From Haloarcula halophila (lineage in GTDB: Archaea; Halobacteriota; Halobacteria; Halobacteriales; Haloarculaceae): a stretch of 64,000 nt of DNA. Of this stretch, positions 49,937-58,547 are shown in pieces. The DNA lies in NCBI RefSeq assembly GCF_029278565.1, contig NZ_CP119559.1, positions 2,790,001 to 2,854,000 on the forward strand, written 5' to 3'. The notes beneath the pieces were generated by a model. The model saw only the letters and a list, made by a program, of their open reading frames with translations, had not been told where the DNA came from and did no database searches. The stretch's first letter is position 1, and every line of letters begins with the position of its first letter. A program made the position numbers and the translations under genes.

Positions 49937-51424
49937 ATGAGTTCCCTCTCCGGAACGGCAGTTACGGTCGTCGGGGGCGGCTTCGGCGGGCTTTCAGCGG
50001 CCTGCTATCTGGCCGATGCCGGTGCTGACGTCCGTGTGTTGGAAAAGAACGACCATGTCGGCGGCCGAGCCTCACAACTGGAGGCCGAGGGGTTCCGGTT
50101 CGATATGGGTCCCTCCTGGTATCTGATGCCCGACGTCTTCGAGCGCTTTTTCGCGTACTTCGGGCGCGAGCCGAGCGACTTCTACGACCTGGAGCCCCTC
50201 GACCCCCACTATCGGATCTTCTTCAAGGACGGCGACCGACTCGACGTGACCGGCGACCACGAGGAGATGCGTGACCTGTTCGAATCTTACGAACCCGGGG
50301 CCGGCGAGGCGTTCGACGACTACCTGGAGACCAGCGAGTCCCACTACGAGACGGCGATGAACAAGTTCGTCTACGAGGACCGCTCGCGCCTGCGTGACTG
50401 GATTGATCTGGACGTGCTGACCGCCGCACCGGTCGGGCTCCAGCTCATCGGCTCGATGCAGGGCCACGTCGAGGACTACTTCGAACACCCGAAGCTCCAG
50501 CAGATCATGCAGTACACGCTGGTGTTCCTCGGTGGCTCGCCGAAGAACACGCCGGCGCTGTACAACATGATGAGCCACGTCGACTTCAACCTCGGCGTCT
50601 ACTACCCCGAGGGGGGCATCTACAGCGTAGTCGACGGGCTCGTGGAACTGGGGACCGACCTCGGAGTCACCTACGAGACGAGCGCGGAAGTCGACGAGAT
50701 CACCCGCCGGAAGGACGGGTTCCTCGTCCAGACCAAGGCAGGCGACGTGTCACACCCCGACCGCGTGGTCGTCAACGCCGACTACGCCCACGCCGAGCGG
50801 GAACTGTTGCCCGACCACGAACGCCAGTACGACGACGACTACTGGGACGACCGGACCTACGCCCCGTCGGCGTTTCTCATGTACCTGGGCGTCGAGGGCG
50901 ACGTCGAGCCCCTGGAACACCACACGCTCGTGCTCCCGACTGACTGGGAGCCCCACTTCGACGACATCTTCGAGGAACCCGACTGGCCCGACGACCCGGC
51001 CTACTACCTCTGTGTCCCCTCGAAGACCGACGACACGGTCGCTCCCGACGGACACTCGAATCTGTTCGCCCTCGTCCCCGTCGCGCCGGGACTCCACGAC
51101 GGCGAGGCGATCCGTGAGGAGTACCGCGAGAAGATCCTGGCCGACATCGCCGAGAACACGGGCGTGGACCTGCGGGACCGCATCGTCTACGAGAAACAGT
51201 TCGCCGTCTCGGACTTCGGCGAGCGGTACAACGCCACGGAGGGCACCGCGCTCGGCCTGGCCCACACGCTGCGCCAGACGGCGCTGCTCCGGCCGAACAA
51301 CCGCTCTTCGGCCGTCGACGGGCTCTACTTCACGGGCTCGTTTACGACGCCCGGCATCGGGGTCCCGATGTGTCTCATCAGCGGCGAACACACGGCACAG
51401 GCACTGATCGACGACGCCCAATGA
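49937..51424 (+). CDS. crtD: Carotenoid 3,4-desaturase (phytoene-desaturase family)
   Basis: 495 residues. The FAD-binding start VVGGGFGGLSAACYLADAGA followed by EKNDHVGGRA and the C-terminal GLYFTGSFTTPGIGVPMCLISG are those of CrtI-family desaturases. Its place as first gene of a three-gene operon with a lycopene elongase and CruF matches the characterised Haloarcula operon, where this enzyme introduces the 3,4 double bonds on the way to bacterioruberin; a phytoene desaturase is the alternative from sequence alone. Stop overlaps the next start (ATGA). The start at 49937 has TATA spacing; an earlier GTG or ATG is less likely. Confidence 0.92.
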   Translation: MSSLSGTAVTVVGGGFGGLSAACYLADAGADVRVLEKNDHVGGRASQLEAEGFRFDMGPSWYLMPDVFERFFAYFGREPSDFYDLEPLDPHYRIFFKDGDRLDVTGDHEEMRDLFESYEPGAGEAFDDYLETSESHYETAMNKFVYEDRSRLRDWIDLDVLTAAPVGLQLIGSMQGHVEDYFEHPKLQQIMQYTLVFLGGSPKNTPALYNMMSHVDFNLGVYYPEGGIYSVVDGLVELGTDLGVTYETSAEVDEITRRKDGFLVQTKAGDVSHPDRVVVNADYAHAERELLPDHERQYDDDYWDDRTYAPSAFLMYLGVEGDVEPLEHHTLVLPTDWEPHFDDIFEEPDWPDDPAYYLCVPSKTDDTVAPDGHSNLFALVPVAPGLHDGEAIREEYREKILADIAENTGVDLRDRIVYEKQFAVSDFGERYNATEGTALGLAHTLRQTALLRPNNRSSAVDGLYFTGSFTTPGIGVPMCLISGEHTAQALIDDAQ

Positions 51425-52305
51425 GCACCGTCACGGACCGTCTCGCCGAGGTCGTCCCCTCGGAAGAGAGCCGTATCGGCTACCTACTGCGGCTCTCCCG
51501 ACCCCGGTTCTGGCTCTACCAGGGCGGTCCGGTCATCGTGGCAGCGACCTACGCGGCCGACGGACCGGCCGAACTGTTCTCGCCGCTGTCGATCGCGCTG
51601 TTCCTGTATTTCACGGTGCCGGCCAACGTCTTCCTCTACGGCGTCAACGACGTCTTCGACGCCGATGTCGACGAGCACAACCCGAAGAAAGACGAGGGCC
51701 GCGAGGTGAGTTTCCGGAGCGAGGACGCCGCCGTCACCGCGACGATCGTCGTCTCCGGGCTCCTCGCGCTGGCGTTCGTCCCGTGGCTGCCGCCGCTCGG
51801 CCTACTCGCGCTCGGTGCGTGGGCGGTCCTCTCGGTGGAGTACTCCGCGCCGCCGATGCGGTTCAAGACCACGCCGTTTCTCGATTCGATCTCGAACGGA
51901 TTGTATATCCTCCCTGGTGTCGTCGCCTACGCCGCCATCGAGGGGGTCGCGCCGCCGGCCACGGCCGTCGCCGGTGCCTGGCTCTGGACGATGGGGATGC
52001 ACACCTTCTCGGCGATCCCCGATATCGAACCCGACCGCGCGGCCGGTATCGAGACGACCGCGACGTTCCTGGGGGAGTCCAACACCTACTACTACTGCGT
52101 GATGTGCTGGCTCACCGCCGCGTTCGTCTTCACCTACACCCACTGGGTGTTCGGGTTGCTCCTGTTGATCTACCCCGGACTCGTCTTCGGCATCCTCGGC
52201 ATCGGCGTCGACATCGACGAGGCATACTGGTGGTATCCGGCGATCAACACCGTCGTCGGGATGGTGTTCACGATGCTCGGCCTGTGGGTGATGCTGTATG
52301 GCTGA
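51421..52305 (+). CDS. lyeJ: Lycopene elongase / 1,2-hydratase (UbiA prenyltransferase family)
   Basis: 294 residues, seven to nine helices. The two Asp-rich motifs of UbiA enzymes are present: NDVFDADVDEHNPKKDE near residue 80 and DIEPDRAAGIETTATFLGE near 200. In haloarchaea this enzyme adds C5 units to both ends of lycopene and hydrates the ends, giving C50 carotenoid precursors. Coupled to crtD by a four-base overlap and to cruF by an eight-base overlap. Confidence 0.93.
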   Translation: MSTVTDRLAEVVPSEESRIGYLLRLSRPRFWLYQGGPVIVAATYAADGPAELFSPLSIALFLYFTVPANVFLYGVNDVFDADVDEHNPKKDEGREVSFRSEDAAVTATIVVSGLLALAFVPWLPPLGLLALGAWAVLSVEYSAPPMRFKTTPFLDSISNGLYILPGVVAYAAIEGVAPPATAVAGAWLWTMGMHTFSAIPDIEPDRAAGIETTATFLGESNTYYYCVMCWLTAAFVFTYTHWVFGLLLLIYPGLVFGILGIGVDIDEAYWWYPAINTVVGMVFTMLGLWVMLYG

Positions 52306-53164
52306 GCTGCTGGGCTGGCAAGTCCCCGAAGACAGGGCGGCGGCGACCCGGCGGCTGGATGCGCTCGTCCGTGAACATCGGTTTACGATCGCCGTCGTCT
52401 TCCCGCTGGTCGGTGCAGTGACACTGCTTGCCAGCGCCCAGAACCTGCTCCCGCCGCCGCTGGCGTTCAACCCCTTCTTCGTCCTCTTCGGGACGCTCGT
52501 GATGCGCCTGCCGCTGGTCGCCGGGATCGCTCCCCTGCTCGATCGGAAGGCCGTCGCCGCCCTCGGGCTGTTGACGGCCTATTCGTACGGCATCGAACTG
52601 TACGGCGTCCGAACCGGTTGGCCCTACGGCGAGTTCACGTACGGCGTCGACCTCGGGCCGATGCTGCTGGGGGAGGTCCCGCTCGGCCTGCCGGTCTTCT
52701 TCTTCCCGCTGGTGTTGAACAGCTACCTGCTCGTGTTGCTCCTGCTCGGCCGACGCGCCGAGTCCGCTCTCCCGCGCCTGCTTGCGACGCTGGCGACGGT
52801 ACTGCTCGTCGACCTGATACTGGACCCCGGCGCGGTGGCGATCGGCTTCTGGGAGTACGAACTGGGGCAGTTCTACGGCGTCCCCTGGCAGAACTACCAG
52901 GGGTGGCTCCTGTCGGGGTCGATCGCCGTGTTGCTGTTCGATCTGGGCTTCGACCGGGCAGGCCTCCGTCGCCGGCTGGAGTCCTGCGAGTTCATGCTCG
53001 ACGACCTGGTGAGTTTCGTCCTCCTGTGGGGCGGGATCAACCTCTTCTACGCGAACTGGGTTCCCGTCGGGCTAGCGGCGCTGCTGGGGGGCAGTCTGCT
53101 CTGGACCGACCGCTTCGACTTCGACCTCTCGGAGACGCGACTGGGCCGGGCGGTCCGGCGCTGA
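52298..53164 (+). CDS. cruF: Bisanhydrobacterioruberin hydratase (C50 carotenoid hydratase)
   Basis: 288 residues with about seven membrane helices; FGTLVMRLPLVAGIAPLLDR, TAYSYGIELYGVRTGWPYGE and LILDPGAVAIGFWEYE are typical of the CruF/carotenoid hydratase group. It adds water to the C5 ends of bisanhydrobacterioruberin to give bacterioruberin, the red membrane pigment. Last gene of the operon, overlapping lyeJ by eight bases. Confidence 0.92.
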   Translation: MAELLGWQVPEDRAAATRRLDALVREHRFTIAVVFPLVGAVTLLASAQNLLPPPLAFNPFFVLFGTLVMRLPLVAGIAPLLDRKAVAALGLLTAYSYGIELYGVRTGWPYGEFTYGVDLGPMLLGEVPLGLPVFFFPLVLNSYLLVLLLLGRRAESALPRLLATLATVLLVDLILDPGAVAIGFWEYELGQFYGVPWQNYQGWLLSGSIAVLLFDLGFDRAGLRRRLESCEFMLDDLVSFVLLWGGINLFYANWVPVGLAALLGGSLLWTDRFDFDLSETRLGRAVRR

Positions 53165-53225
53165 GAAACCGGCAGGATCGACAGCCGTCGGCGGGTCTTT
53201 CAGCGTCGATCCCCTGTTCCAAACG

Positions 53226-54326
53226 ATGACAGCGCTGTTCTCACCATTGGAACTCCGCGAGACGACGGTCCCGAACCGCGTGATGGTCTCGCCGATGTGT
53301 CAGTACTCCTGTGACGACAGGGACGGCCTGGCGACCGACTGGCACCGCGTCCACCTGGGCTCGCGTGCCGTCGGCGGGGCGGGTCTCGTGATGACCGAAG
53401 CCACCGCCGTCGAGCCGCGCGGACGCATCTCCCCGGAGGACCTGGGGATCTGGAGCGACGACCACCGGGCCGCACTGGAACCGATCACCGAGTTCGTCAG
53501 CGCACAGGGGAGCGTCCCGGCGATCCAGTTGGCACACGCCGGGCGGAAAGCCTCGACGAGTCGGCCCTGGGAGGGACACGAACCGGTCGCTCCCGAGGAC
53601 GGCGGCTGGGACGTGGTCGGCCCCAGCGGCGAGCCCTGGCCCTACGACGGCGAGGCCCCCCGGACCGAGCAACTGGATCAGCAGGGGATCGAGCGGGTGA
53701 TCGATTCCTTCCGGAGCGGTGCCGAGCGAGCACTCGCCGCGGGGTTCGAGGTCGCCGAGGTCCACGCTGCCCACGGCTACCTGCTCCACGAGTTCCTCTC
53801 GCCCGTGACAAACCACCGCGAGGACGACTACGGCGGCGACTTCGACGATCGGACCCGCCTGACCCGCGAGGTGACGGCGGCCGTCCGCGAGGTCTGGCCC
53901 GACGACAAGCCGGTCTTCGTGCGGATCTCCGCGACGGACTGGCTCCCCGACTGGGACGCCTGGACGGTCGAGGACTCGGTCCGGCTGGCCGACCAACTGG
54001 CCGACGTCGGCGCGAACCTGATCGACGTCAGCGGCGGCGGCATCCACCCACAGTCCCGGCCGGAGTCCGCCGGCCCGAACTACCAACTGCGGTACGCCGA
54101 ACGCATCCGCGCCGAGACGGACAGCGACATCGCCGTCGGTGCGGTCGGCGGCATCACCACGCCGGAACAGGCCGAAGCGGTCATCGCCAACGAGCGGGCC
54201 GATCTGGCGATCGTCGGTCGGGAACACCTCCGGGACCCGTACTTCGCGCTCCACGCCGCCGACGCGCTGGACGCGACCGACGAGATCGAGGGACCGCCCC
54301 AGTACCGCCGTGCCATCGGGTTCTGA
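53226..54326 (+). CDS. NADH:flavin oxidoreductase, old yellow enzyme family (YqjM-like)
   Basis: 366 residues of FMN-binding TIM barrel. PMCQYSCDDRDG carries the Cys that tunes FMN in YqjM-type enzymes; QLAHAGRKAS and HAAHGYLLHEFLSPVTNHRE are the substrate-binding His-containing loops, and the C-terminal phosphate-binding GAVGGITTPEQAE and VGREHLRDP are intact. Reduces activated C=C bonds of enals, enones or quinones; physiological substrate unknown. It follows cruF by 61 bp and could be read from the same transcript. Confidence 0.92.
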   Translation: MTALFSPLELRETTVPNRVMVSPMCQYSCDDRDGLATDWHRVHLGSRAVGGAGLVMTEATAVEPRGRISPEDLGIWSDDHRAALEPITEFVSAQGSVPAIQLAHAGRKASTSRPWEGHEPVAPEDGGWDVVGPSGEPWPYDGEAPRTEQLDQQGIERVIDSFRSGAERALAAGFEVAEVHAAHGYLLHEFLSPVTNHREDDYGGDFDDRTRLTREVTAAVREVWPDDKPVFVRISATDWLPDWDAWTVEDSVRLADQLADVGANLIDVSGGGIHPQSRPESAGPNYQLRYAERIRAETDSDIAVGAVGGITTPEQAEAVIANERADLAIVGREHLRDPYFALHAADALDATDEIEGPPQYRRAIGF

Positions 54327-54338
54327 CGCCGCGTCGGC

Positions 54339-55334
54339 TCAGACCGAATCCAGGTCCAGATCGACGGCGTACCAGTCGAGCACGAGCAGCAGGGCCGCGC
54401 CGACGACGCCGGCCGCCAGGAACGCCGCGGCGACCTCCGGGCTGAACCCCACCTCGTCGTGAACCTCCTGGACGGGCGCTCGCAGCGCGCCGACGACGAG
54501 CGCGACGAGGAACGCGAGCGTCGCCCGCCGGTTCCGGTCCAGCGCACGCCGGACGGCACGCGAGATGGTGAACAGCCCGACCAGCCCGCCCAGCATGAAC
54601 GTCACGACCACGGTACCGTAGGCGAGCACGTCGCCGAGGCCACCGCCGGTGACGAGGCCGAGCAGCGAGTCGATGAACTCACTGAGGGTTTCGGACATCC
54701 GGGTGTACTGGCCGAGGATGACGAGCAACAGCGAGCCGGAGATCCCCGGGAGGATCATCGCACTGACGGCGATGGCGCCGGCGACGAAGACTACCAGGAG
54801 CCCGCCACCCTCCAGAAACTCGGCCTCGCCCGACAGCAGGAACGCCAGCAGGAAGCCGGTGACGCCGGCGACGGCCTGAAGCCGCGTCTCGACCGAGAGG
54901 TCCTGGACCAGGACGAACGCGGACGCGGCGATGAGCCCGAAGAAGAACCCGAACAGCAGCGTCGGGACCGTCTGATCGAGGATGTGGATGAGCCGCGTGA
55001 CGAGAACGACGGCGATAGCGATCCCCGCACAGAGGCCGACGACGAACCAGCCGTCGGCCTCCTCAAAGACGGCGAGCGCGCCTCGGGGCGAGGGGCCGCC
55101 GTCGAGGGGCGTCAGCGCTCGCAGGAATCGGACGACGCGTTCGGGTGTGATCGCGTTGACCGCGCCGATGAGCCGCTCGTAGATCCCCGCGATGAGCGCG
55201 ATCGTCCCCCCGGAGACGCCCGGAACGGCGTCGGCACTGCCCATGCAGATTCCGATCACGAAGGTCCGGAGCCACTCGCGGGCAGACGGCACCGAACTAC
55301 GCAGCGTCGGCACCTCCTCGGGCACGGTCGTCAT
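54339..55334 (-). CDS. DUF368 membrane protein (polyprenyl-phosphate transporter family)
   Basis: 331 residues with about eight to ten helices. The two halves each carry the family motif: GSADAVPGVSGGTIALIAGIYE and SAMILPGISGSLLLVILGQYT. DUF368 (PopT) proteins have been reported to return the lipid carrier undecaprenyl phosphate across the membrane in bacteria; in archaea dolichyl phosphate, used for S-layer glycosylation, would be the analogous substrate (inference). Stands alone, convergent with the flavin enzyme. Confidence 0.88.
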   Translation of the reverse strand: MTTVPEEVPTLRSSVPSAREWLRTFVIGICMGSADAVPGVSGGTIALIAGIYERLIGAVNAITPERVVRFLRALTPLDGGPSPRGALAVFEEADGWFVVGLCAGIAIAVVLVTRLIHILDQTVPTLLFGFFFGLIAASAFVLVQDLSVETRLQAVAGVTGFLLAFLLSGEAEFLEGGGLLVVFVAGAIAVSAMILPGISGSLLLVILGQYTRMSETLSEFIDSLLGLVTGGGLGDVLAYGTVVVTFMLGGLVGLFTISRAVRRALDRNRRATLAFLVALVVGALRAPVQEVHDEVGFSPEVAAAFLAAGVVGAALLLVLDWYAVDLDLDSV

Positions 55335-55426
55335 TGGCGATCATTTCTCCGATGGTGGTGAAGTCTCTTGTGAAGTCCCGACTCCGGGCTGTCGTCACGG
55401 TTCGTCCCGAGAGACACACTGTCACC

Positions 55427-56737
55427 CTACGGCCCCAGATACCCCCACGCCTGGAGCCGGTCGCCGTCGCCGTCGATCCAGCGCTCGCCGATGTCGTCCC
55501 GGTAGTACATGTTCGGCATCACGATGTCGTCGAGCCGGTCGTAACACTGCTCGCGGGCCTGTTGCATCGTCTCCCCCATGCCCGTGACGACGACCGGCAT
55601 GCCGTTGTCGCCCGCGACCCGCCACTGGCCGTCGACCCGTTTCGCGTCCTCGATGTGGACGCCGTCGCGGTGATCGGTCTCGAAGACGACCGCGGCGTTC
55701 CGGGAGTTCTCGTCGTAGGTCTTCCCGTCGTCGAACGGGAACGGCGGCAGGACGACCCGCACCGCGACCTGATAGCCGCCGTGGACCGCCAGCTCGGGGT
55801 CGTTACCGTGTGCGAGGTCGTAGAAGAACTCGGCGGTCGAGGACTCGATCGATTCCTCCTGCAGTGCGATCGTCGGGTAGCCGAACCGCGGCGTGAACTC
55901 CAGTGGGTAGATCCCGTTGTCGTTCACGATACAGTTCAGGTCGATGCTCCCGACGTACCCCTCCTCGGCGAGCCAGCCTTCGAGTTTGCCGAACGTTTCT
56001 TTGAATAATTTGTTCTGTCCGGCCCAGAACATCGACGTTCCCATCTCGCCGGTCGAGGGACCGATGTTTCCCGGAAACAGCTTCTTGTGCTCGAAGTTGA
56101 AGTTGACCTGATCGATGAACTCTTCGCCGTCGAAGAACCCACAGATCGCGACTTCGACGCCGTCGACTTTCCGCTGTAGCTGGAACCCTTTCATCCGGTG
56201 GCCCCACGCCTTCTTGTACGCCGTCAGCACGTCAACGACGTCACTCCCGTCGTCTTCGTTGCCGACGTAGAGCAAGCGCTTGACGTTCTGGACTTCGCCC
56301 AGCGGTTTGATGACGTACGGGGCAGGGTTCTCTCGGACGTGCTGGATGCCGGCATCGAAGTCGCTGAAGACGCGGTGTTCGACGGTATTCACGCCGTGCT
56401 CTTCGAGAATCTCCATCGCGTAGCCGCGGTCCTCTTCGAGGTGGTCGGTGTTCGGTGTCCCGCCGACGACGGCTTTCCCCTGCTCGCGTAACTCCCGTGC
56501 GAGTTCGCCGGTCCCGATCTCCGAGCCGACCCAGATGTCGTCGAAGACGATCACGTCGGCCCACTCGACGTCCGCACGCCAGTCGTCGGTCTTCGGGACG
56601 AACCCGTCGCCGATCTCCCGGTCGCTCTCGGCTTCGATGTAGTATTTCACGTCGTGGCCCTCGCGATGGACCTGCCAGGCGAGATCGGTGATCAGCGCGG
56701 CGTCCAGCGAACAGAAGAGGAAGTTCCGGGTATCCAT
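55427..56737 (-). CDS. ATP-grasp protein related to phosphoribosylamine-glycine ligase (PurD)
   Basis: 436 residues. The ATP-grasp core is visible (APYVIKPLGEVQNVKRLLYV, LQRKVDGVEVAICGFFDGEE, then NCIVNDNGIYPLEFTPRFGY with the metal ligands Glu and Arg/Asn site) and a C-terminal PurD-like domain follows. The N-terminal domain starts FLFCSLDAALITDLAWQVHR rather than the usual PurD GxGxREH motif, so it may be a paralogue with another acid-amine ligase activity. No purine gene is adjacent. Confidence 0.75.
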   Translation of the reverse strand: MDTRNFLFCSLDAALITDLAWQVHREGHDVKYYIEAESDREIGDGFVPKTDDWRADVEWADVIVFDDIWVGSEIGTGELARELREQGKAVVGGTPNTDHLEEDRGYAMEILEEHGVNTVEHRVFSDFDAGIQHVRENPAPYVIKPLGEVQNVKRLLYVGNEDDGSDVVDVLTAYKKAWGHRMKGFQLQRKVDGVEVAICGFFDGEEFIDQVNFNFEHKKLFPGNIGPSTGEMGTSMFWAGQNKLFKETFGKLEGWLAEEGYVGSIDLNCIVNDNGIYPLEFTPRFGYPTIALQEESIESSTAEFFYDLAHGNDPELAVHGGYQVAVRVVLPPFPFDDGKTYDENSRNAAVVFETDHRDGVHIEDAKRVDGQWRVAGDNGMPVVVTGMGETMQQAREQCYDRLDDIVMPNMYYRDDIGERWIDGDGDRLQAWGYLGP

Positions 56738-56815
56738 ACGGTGACATCTCGCTGGCGGGGTAAATAGCTCCGCGCCGTCGGAACGGTTTTACCCCCCTTG
56801 GTCGAACGGCCGAGT

Positions 56816-57088
56816 ATGACTCGCGAGGAACTCGGTGCAGCGAGCGAAGCACTCGAATCGGCCGCCGAATCGACAGACAGCGACGACGCCCGCGAACGCC
56901 TCTCGGAGCTGGCCGCACAGCTCGACCGGCTCTCGACGGCGGACCGCGGTCCCGACCACGGGCGACTCGCCCGGATTCAGTCGGCGCTCGACGACCTCGG
57001 TAGCGGCGACGGCAGCGACGTGGCGGCGTCGATCTCGGAGGCCGACGACCACATCAACGACTACCGCTCGGACCTCGACGGCGTCTGA
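56816..57088 (+). CDS. Small helical acidic protein (DUF7553-like), 90 residues
   Basis: Mostly alpha-helical and acidic (EELGAASEALESAAESTDSD, DARERLSELAAQLDRLST), ending ADDHINDYRSDLDGV. This pattern is a small haloarchaea-specific family of unknown function. A GGTTTTACC element (about 56783-56791) is 28 nt before the ATG at 56816, so the in-frame GTG at 56798 is not used. It stands alone. Confidence 0.72.
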   Translation: MTREELGAASEALESAAESTDSDDARERLSELAAQLDRLSTADRGPDHGRLARIQSALDDLGSGDGSDVAASISEADDHINDYRSDLDGV

Positions 57089-57149
57089 GGCGGACCGTCC
57101 CGGTACTGTTTCTCGTCCGTGGGGGCCGGCGATACCGGCCCGTTCCCGG

Positions 57150-58058
57150 TCAGTAGATCGTGAGGTCGGTGAGCAGCGTCCGAAGGCGGTCGCCCGGATC
57201 GACGTCGACGCTGCCGGTCGGACGCGGCGCGGTCGCGGTCCCGTACCGATCGAACGCGGTCACCCGGCGGAAGGTGACCGTCCGGGAGGCGGGCAGGTCG
57301 CCCCGCTCGTCGTCGTCTGCCAGTGCTCTCGGATCGAAGATCACCGCACAGTCGTCGACGACCCGGCTGAGCCGCCCGTTTCCGTCGAGGGTGACACGGA
57401 CCCGACACCCCTCGCTCAGCCGTTCGATCTGCCGTGGGAGCACCACCGCCTTGGCGTAGGCGTCGCGGTCGGTGAGTTCGTAGGTCCCGCTGTCGACGGT
57501 GGTCCACGCCGCGTCGTGGGGACGGAGAACGTTTCTGAACATCCCCGAGTCCTCGATGGCCTGCTGGGAGTGGCGTGGCTCGGCACCCAACTCCGGCCGT
57601 GTCGTGACGCTTTCGGGTGCCGGTGCGGTCCAGCTCTGGAGGCTCTCGCTGTCGGTCAGGTAGACGACCGAACTCGTCGGGAGCGACTCCGCTGTCACGT
57701 TCGTCCAGTGGAACAGGCCGAGCAACCCCTGATACGGTTGCGGGCTCGGCTGTGGTGGTGCCCGCTCGGTCGTGAGGACGTAGCAGTGTTTCCGGCGGGA
57801 GTGCTCGTGGTGCTCGCGGACGCGGCCGACCCGGTAGCCGCTCTCGCCGGCACTGTCGCGTGTCACGGTCACTGTCGTGATCGCCCGATGATCGGCGGCA
57901 TAGCGGTGTCGGGCCGCGTCGACGATCCGCTCGTTTGGCGTCTCACCGGCGGGGAGGTCTGGGTCGTACGGCCGGAGGTCGGCGACGCGGACGCCGGCGT
58001 AGCCGAACAGCCCTGCCGCCGCGGTCCCTGCGGCCGCGAGGTAGCTCCGTCGGTTCAT
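57150..58058 (-). CDS. Exported protein with Tat-like signal, unassigned
   Basis: 302 residues. The N-terminus MNRRSYLAAAGTAAAGLFGYAG resembles a twin-arginine signal without a lipobox Cys, so it acts as a signal or anchor. The mature part is mixed alpha/beta with no recognised domain; THREE-part layout is suggested by segments ITTVTVTRDSAGESGYRVGR, AVVLPRQIERLSEGCRVRVT and TVTFRRVTAFDRYGT. Its start overlaps the stop of the lipoprotein gene upstream (ATGA). Confidence 0.65.
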   Translation of the reverse strand: MNRRSYLAAAGTAAAGLFGYAGVRVADLRPYDPDLPAGETPNERIVDAARHRYAADHRAITTVTVTRDSAGESGYRVGRVREHHEHSRRKHCYVLTTERAPPQPSPQPYQGLLGLFHWTNVTAESLPTSSVVYLTDSESLQSWTAPAPESVTTRPELGAEPRHSQQAIEDSGMFRNVLRPHDAAWTTVDSGTYELTDRDAYAKAVVLPRQIERLSEGCRVRVTLDGNGRLSRVVDDCAVIFDPRALADDDERGDLPASRTVTFRRVTAFDRYGTATAPRPTGSVDVDPGDRLRTLLTDLTIY

Positions 58059-58489
58059 CCCGCTCCCTCCTCGGTCGCTGTCGGTCGGGACTGGTACTCG
58101 TCGAGTGCGACGGAGGTGTCCTCGTCGGCCCCCTCCCAGATGAGACGCACTTCCGTGGTCCGGTCACAGGGGTGGAGCAGCGACGCGCCGGGTTCGACGG
58201 GGAACGAGTCGACCGGCGGTCCCATGTCGCCGTATCCCGCGTCCTCGCTTGCGGCCCAGAGCGTCTCGGTGTCGTCGGAAACGACGTAGAGGGCGCTCGT
58301 GTTCGTTGCTGTCAGGGCGTTCCCGCGGTCGAATCGCACCTCGTAGCCGGACTCCTCGGGCCGCCACTCGAAGGAGAACAGGGCGTTGGGCGGGGACTGC
58401 GGGTACCCCTCCGTGGAGGGCTCCGAGGGGGCGAGGCCACAGCCGGCCAGGGCGGTCGCGGCCGCGGTGACGAACGTTCGTCGGAACAC
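58055..58489 (-). CDS. Small lipoprotein, beta-sandwich-like
   Basis: 144 residues. Lipobox LAGC at residues 14-17 after an RR signal (MFRRTFVTAAATALAGC). The mature part NALFSFEWRPEESGYEVRFD and LTATNTSALYVVSD resembles a single Ig-like beta domain seen in many haloarchaeal surface proteins. Coupled to the next exported protein by a four-base overlap, so the two probably act together at the outer membrane face. Confidence 0.68.
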   Translation of the reverse strand: MFRRTFVTAAATALAGCGLAPSEPSTEGYPQSPPNALFSFEWRPEESGYEVRFDRGNALTATNTSALYVVSDDTETLWAASEDAGYGDMGPPVDSFPVEPGASLLHPCDRTTEVRLIWEGADEDTSVALDEYQSRPTATEEGAG

Positions 58490-58547
58490 ACCGTCGAATT
58501 ATCTAACCGGCGACATAAGCTTGTCTCCACTCGCCTCGTTCGTGGTC

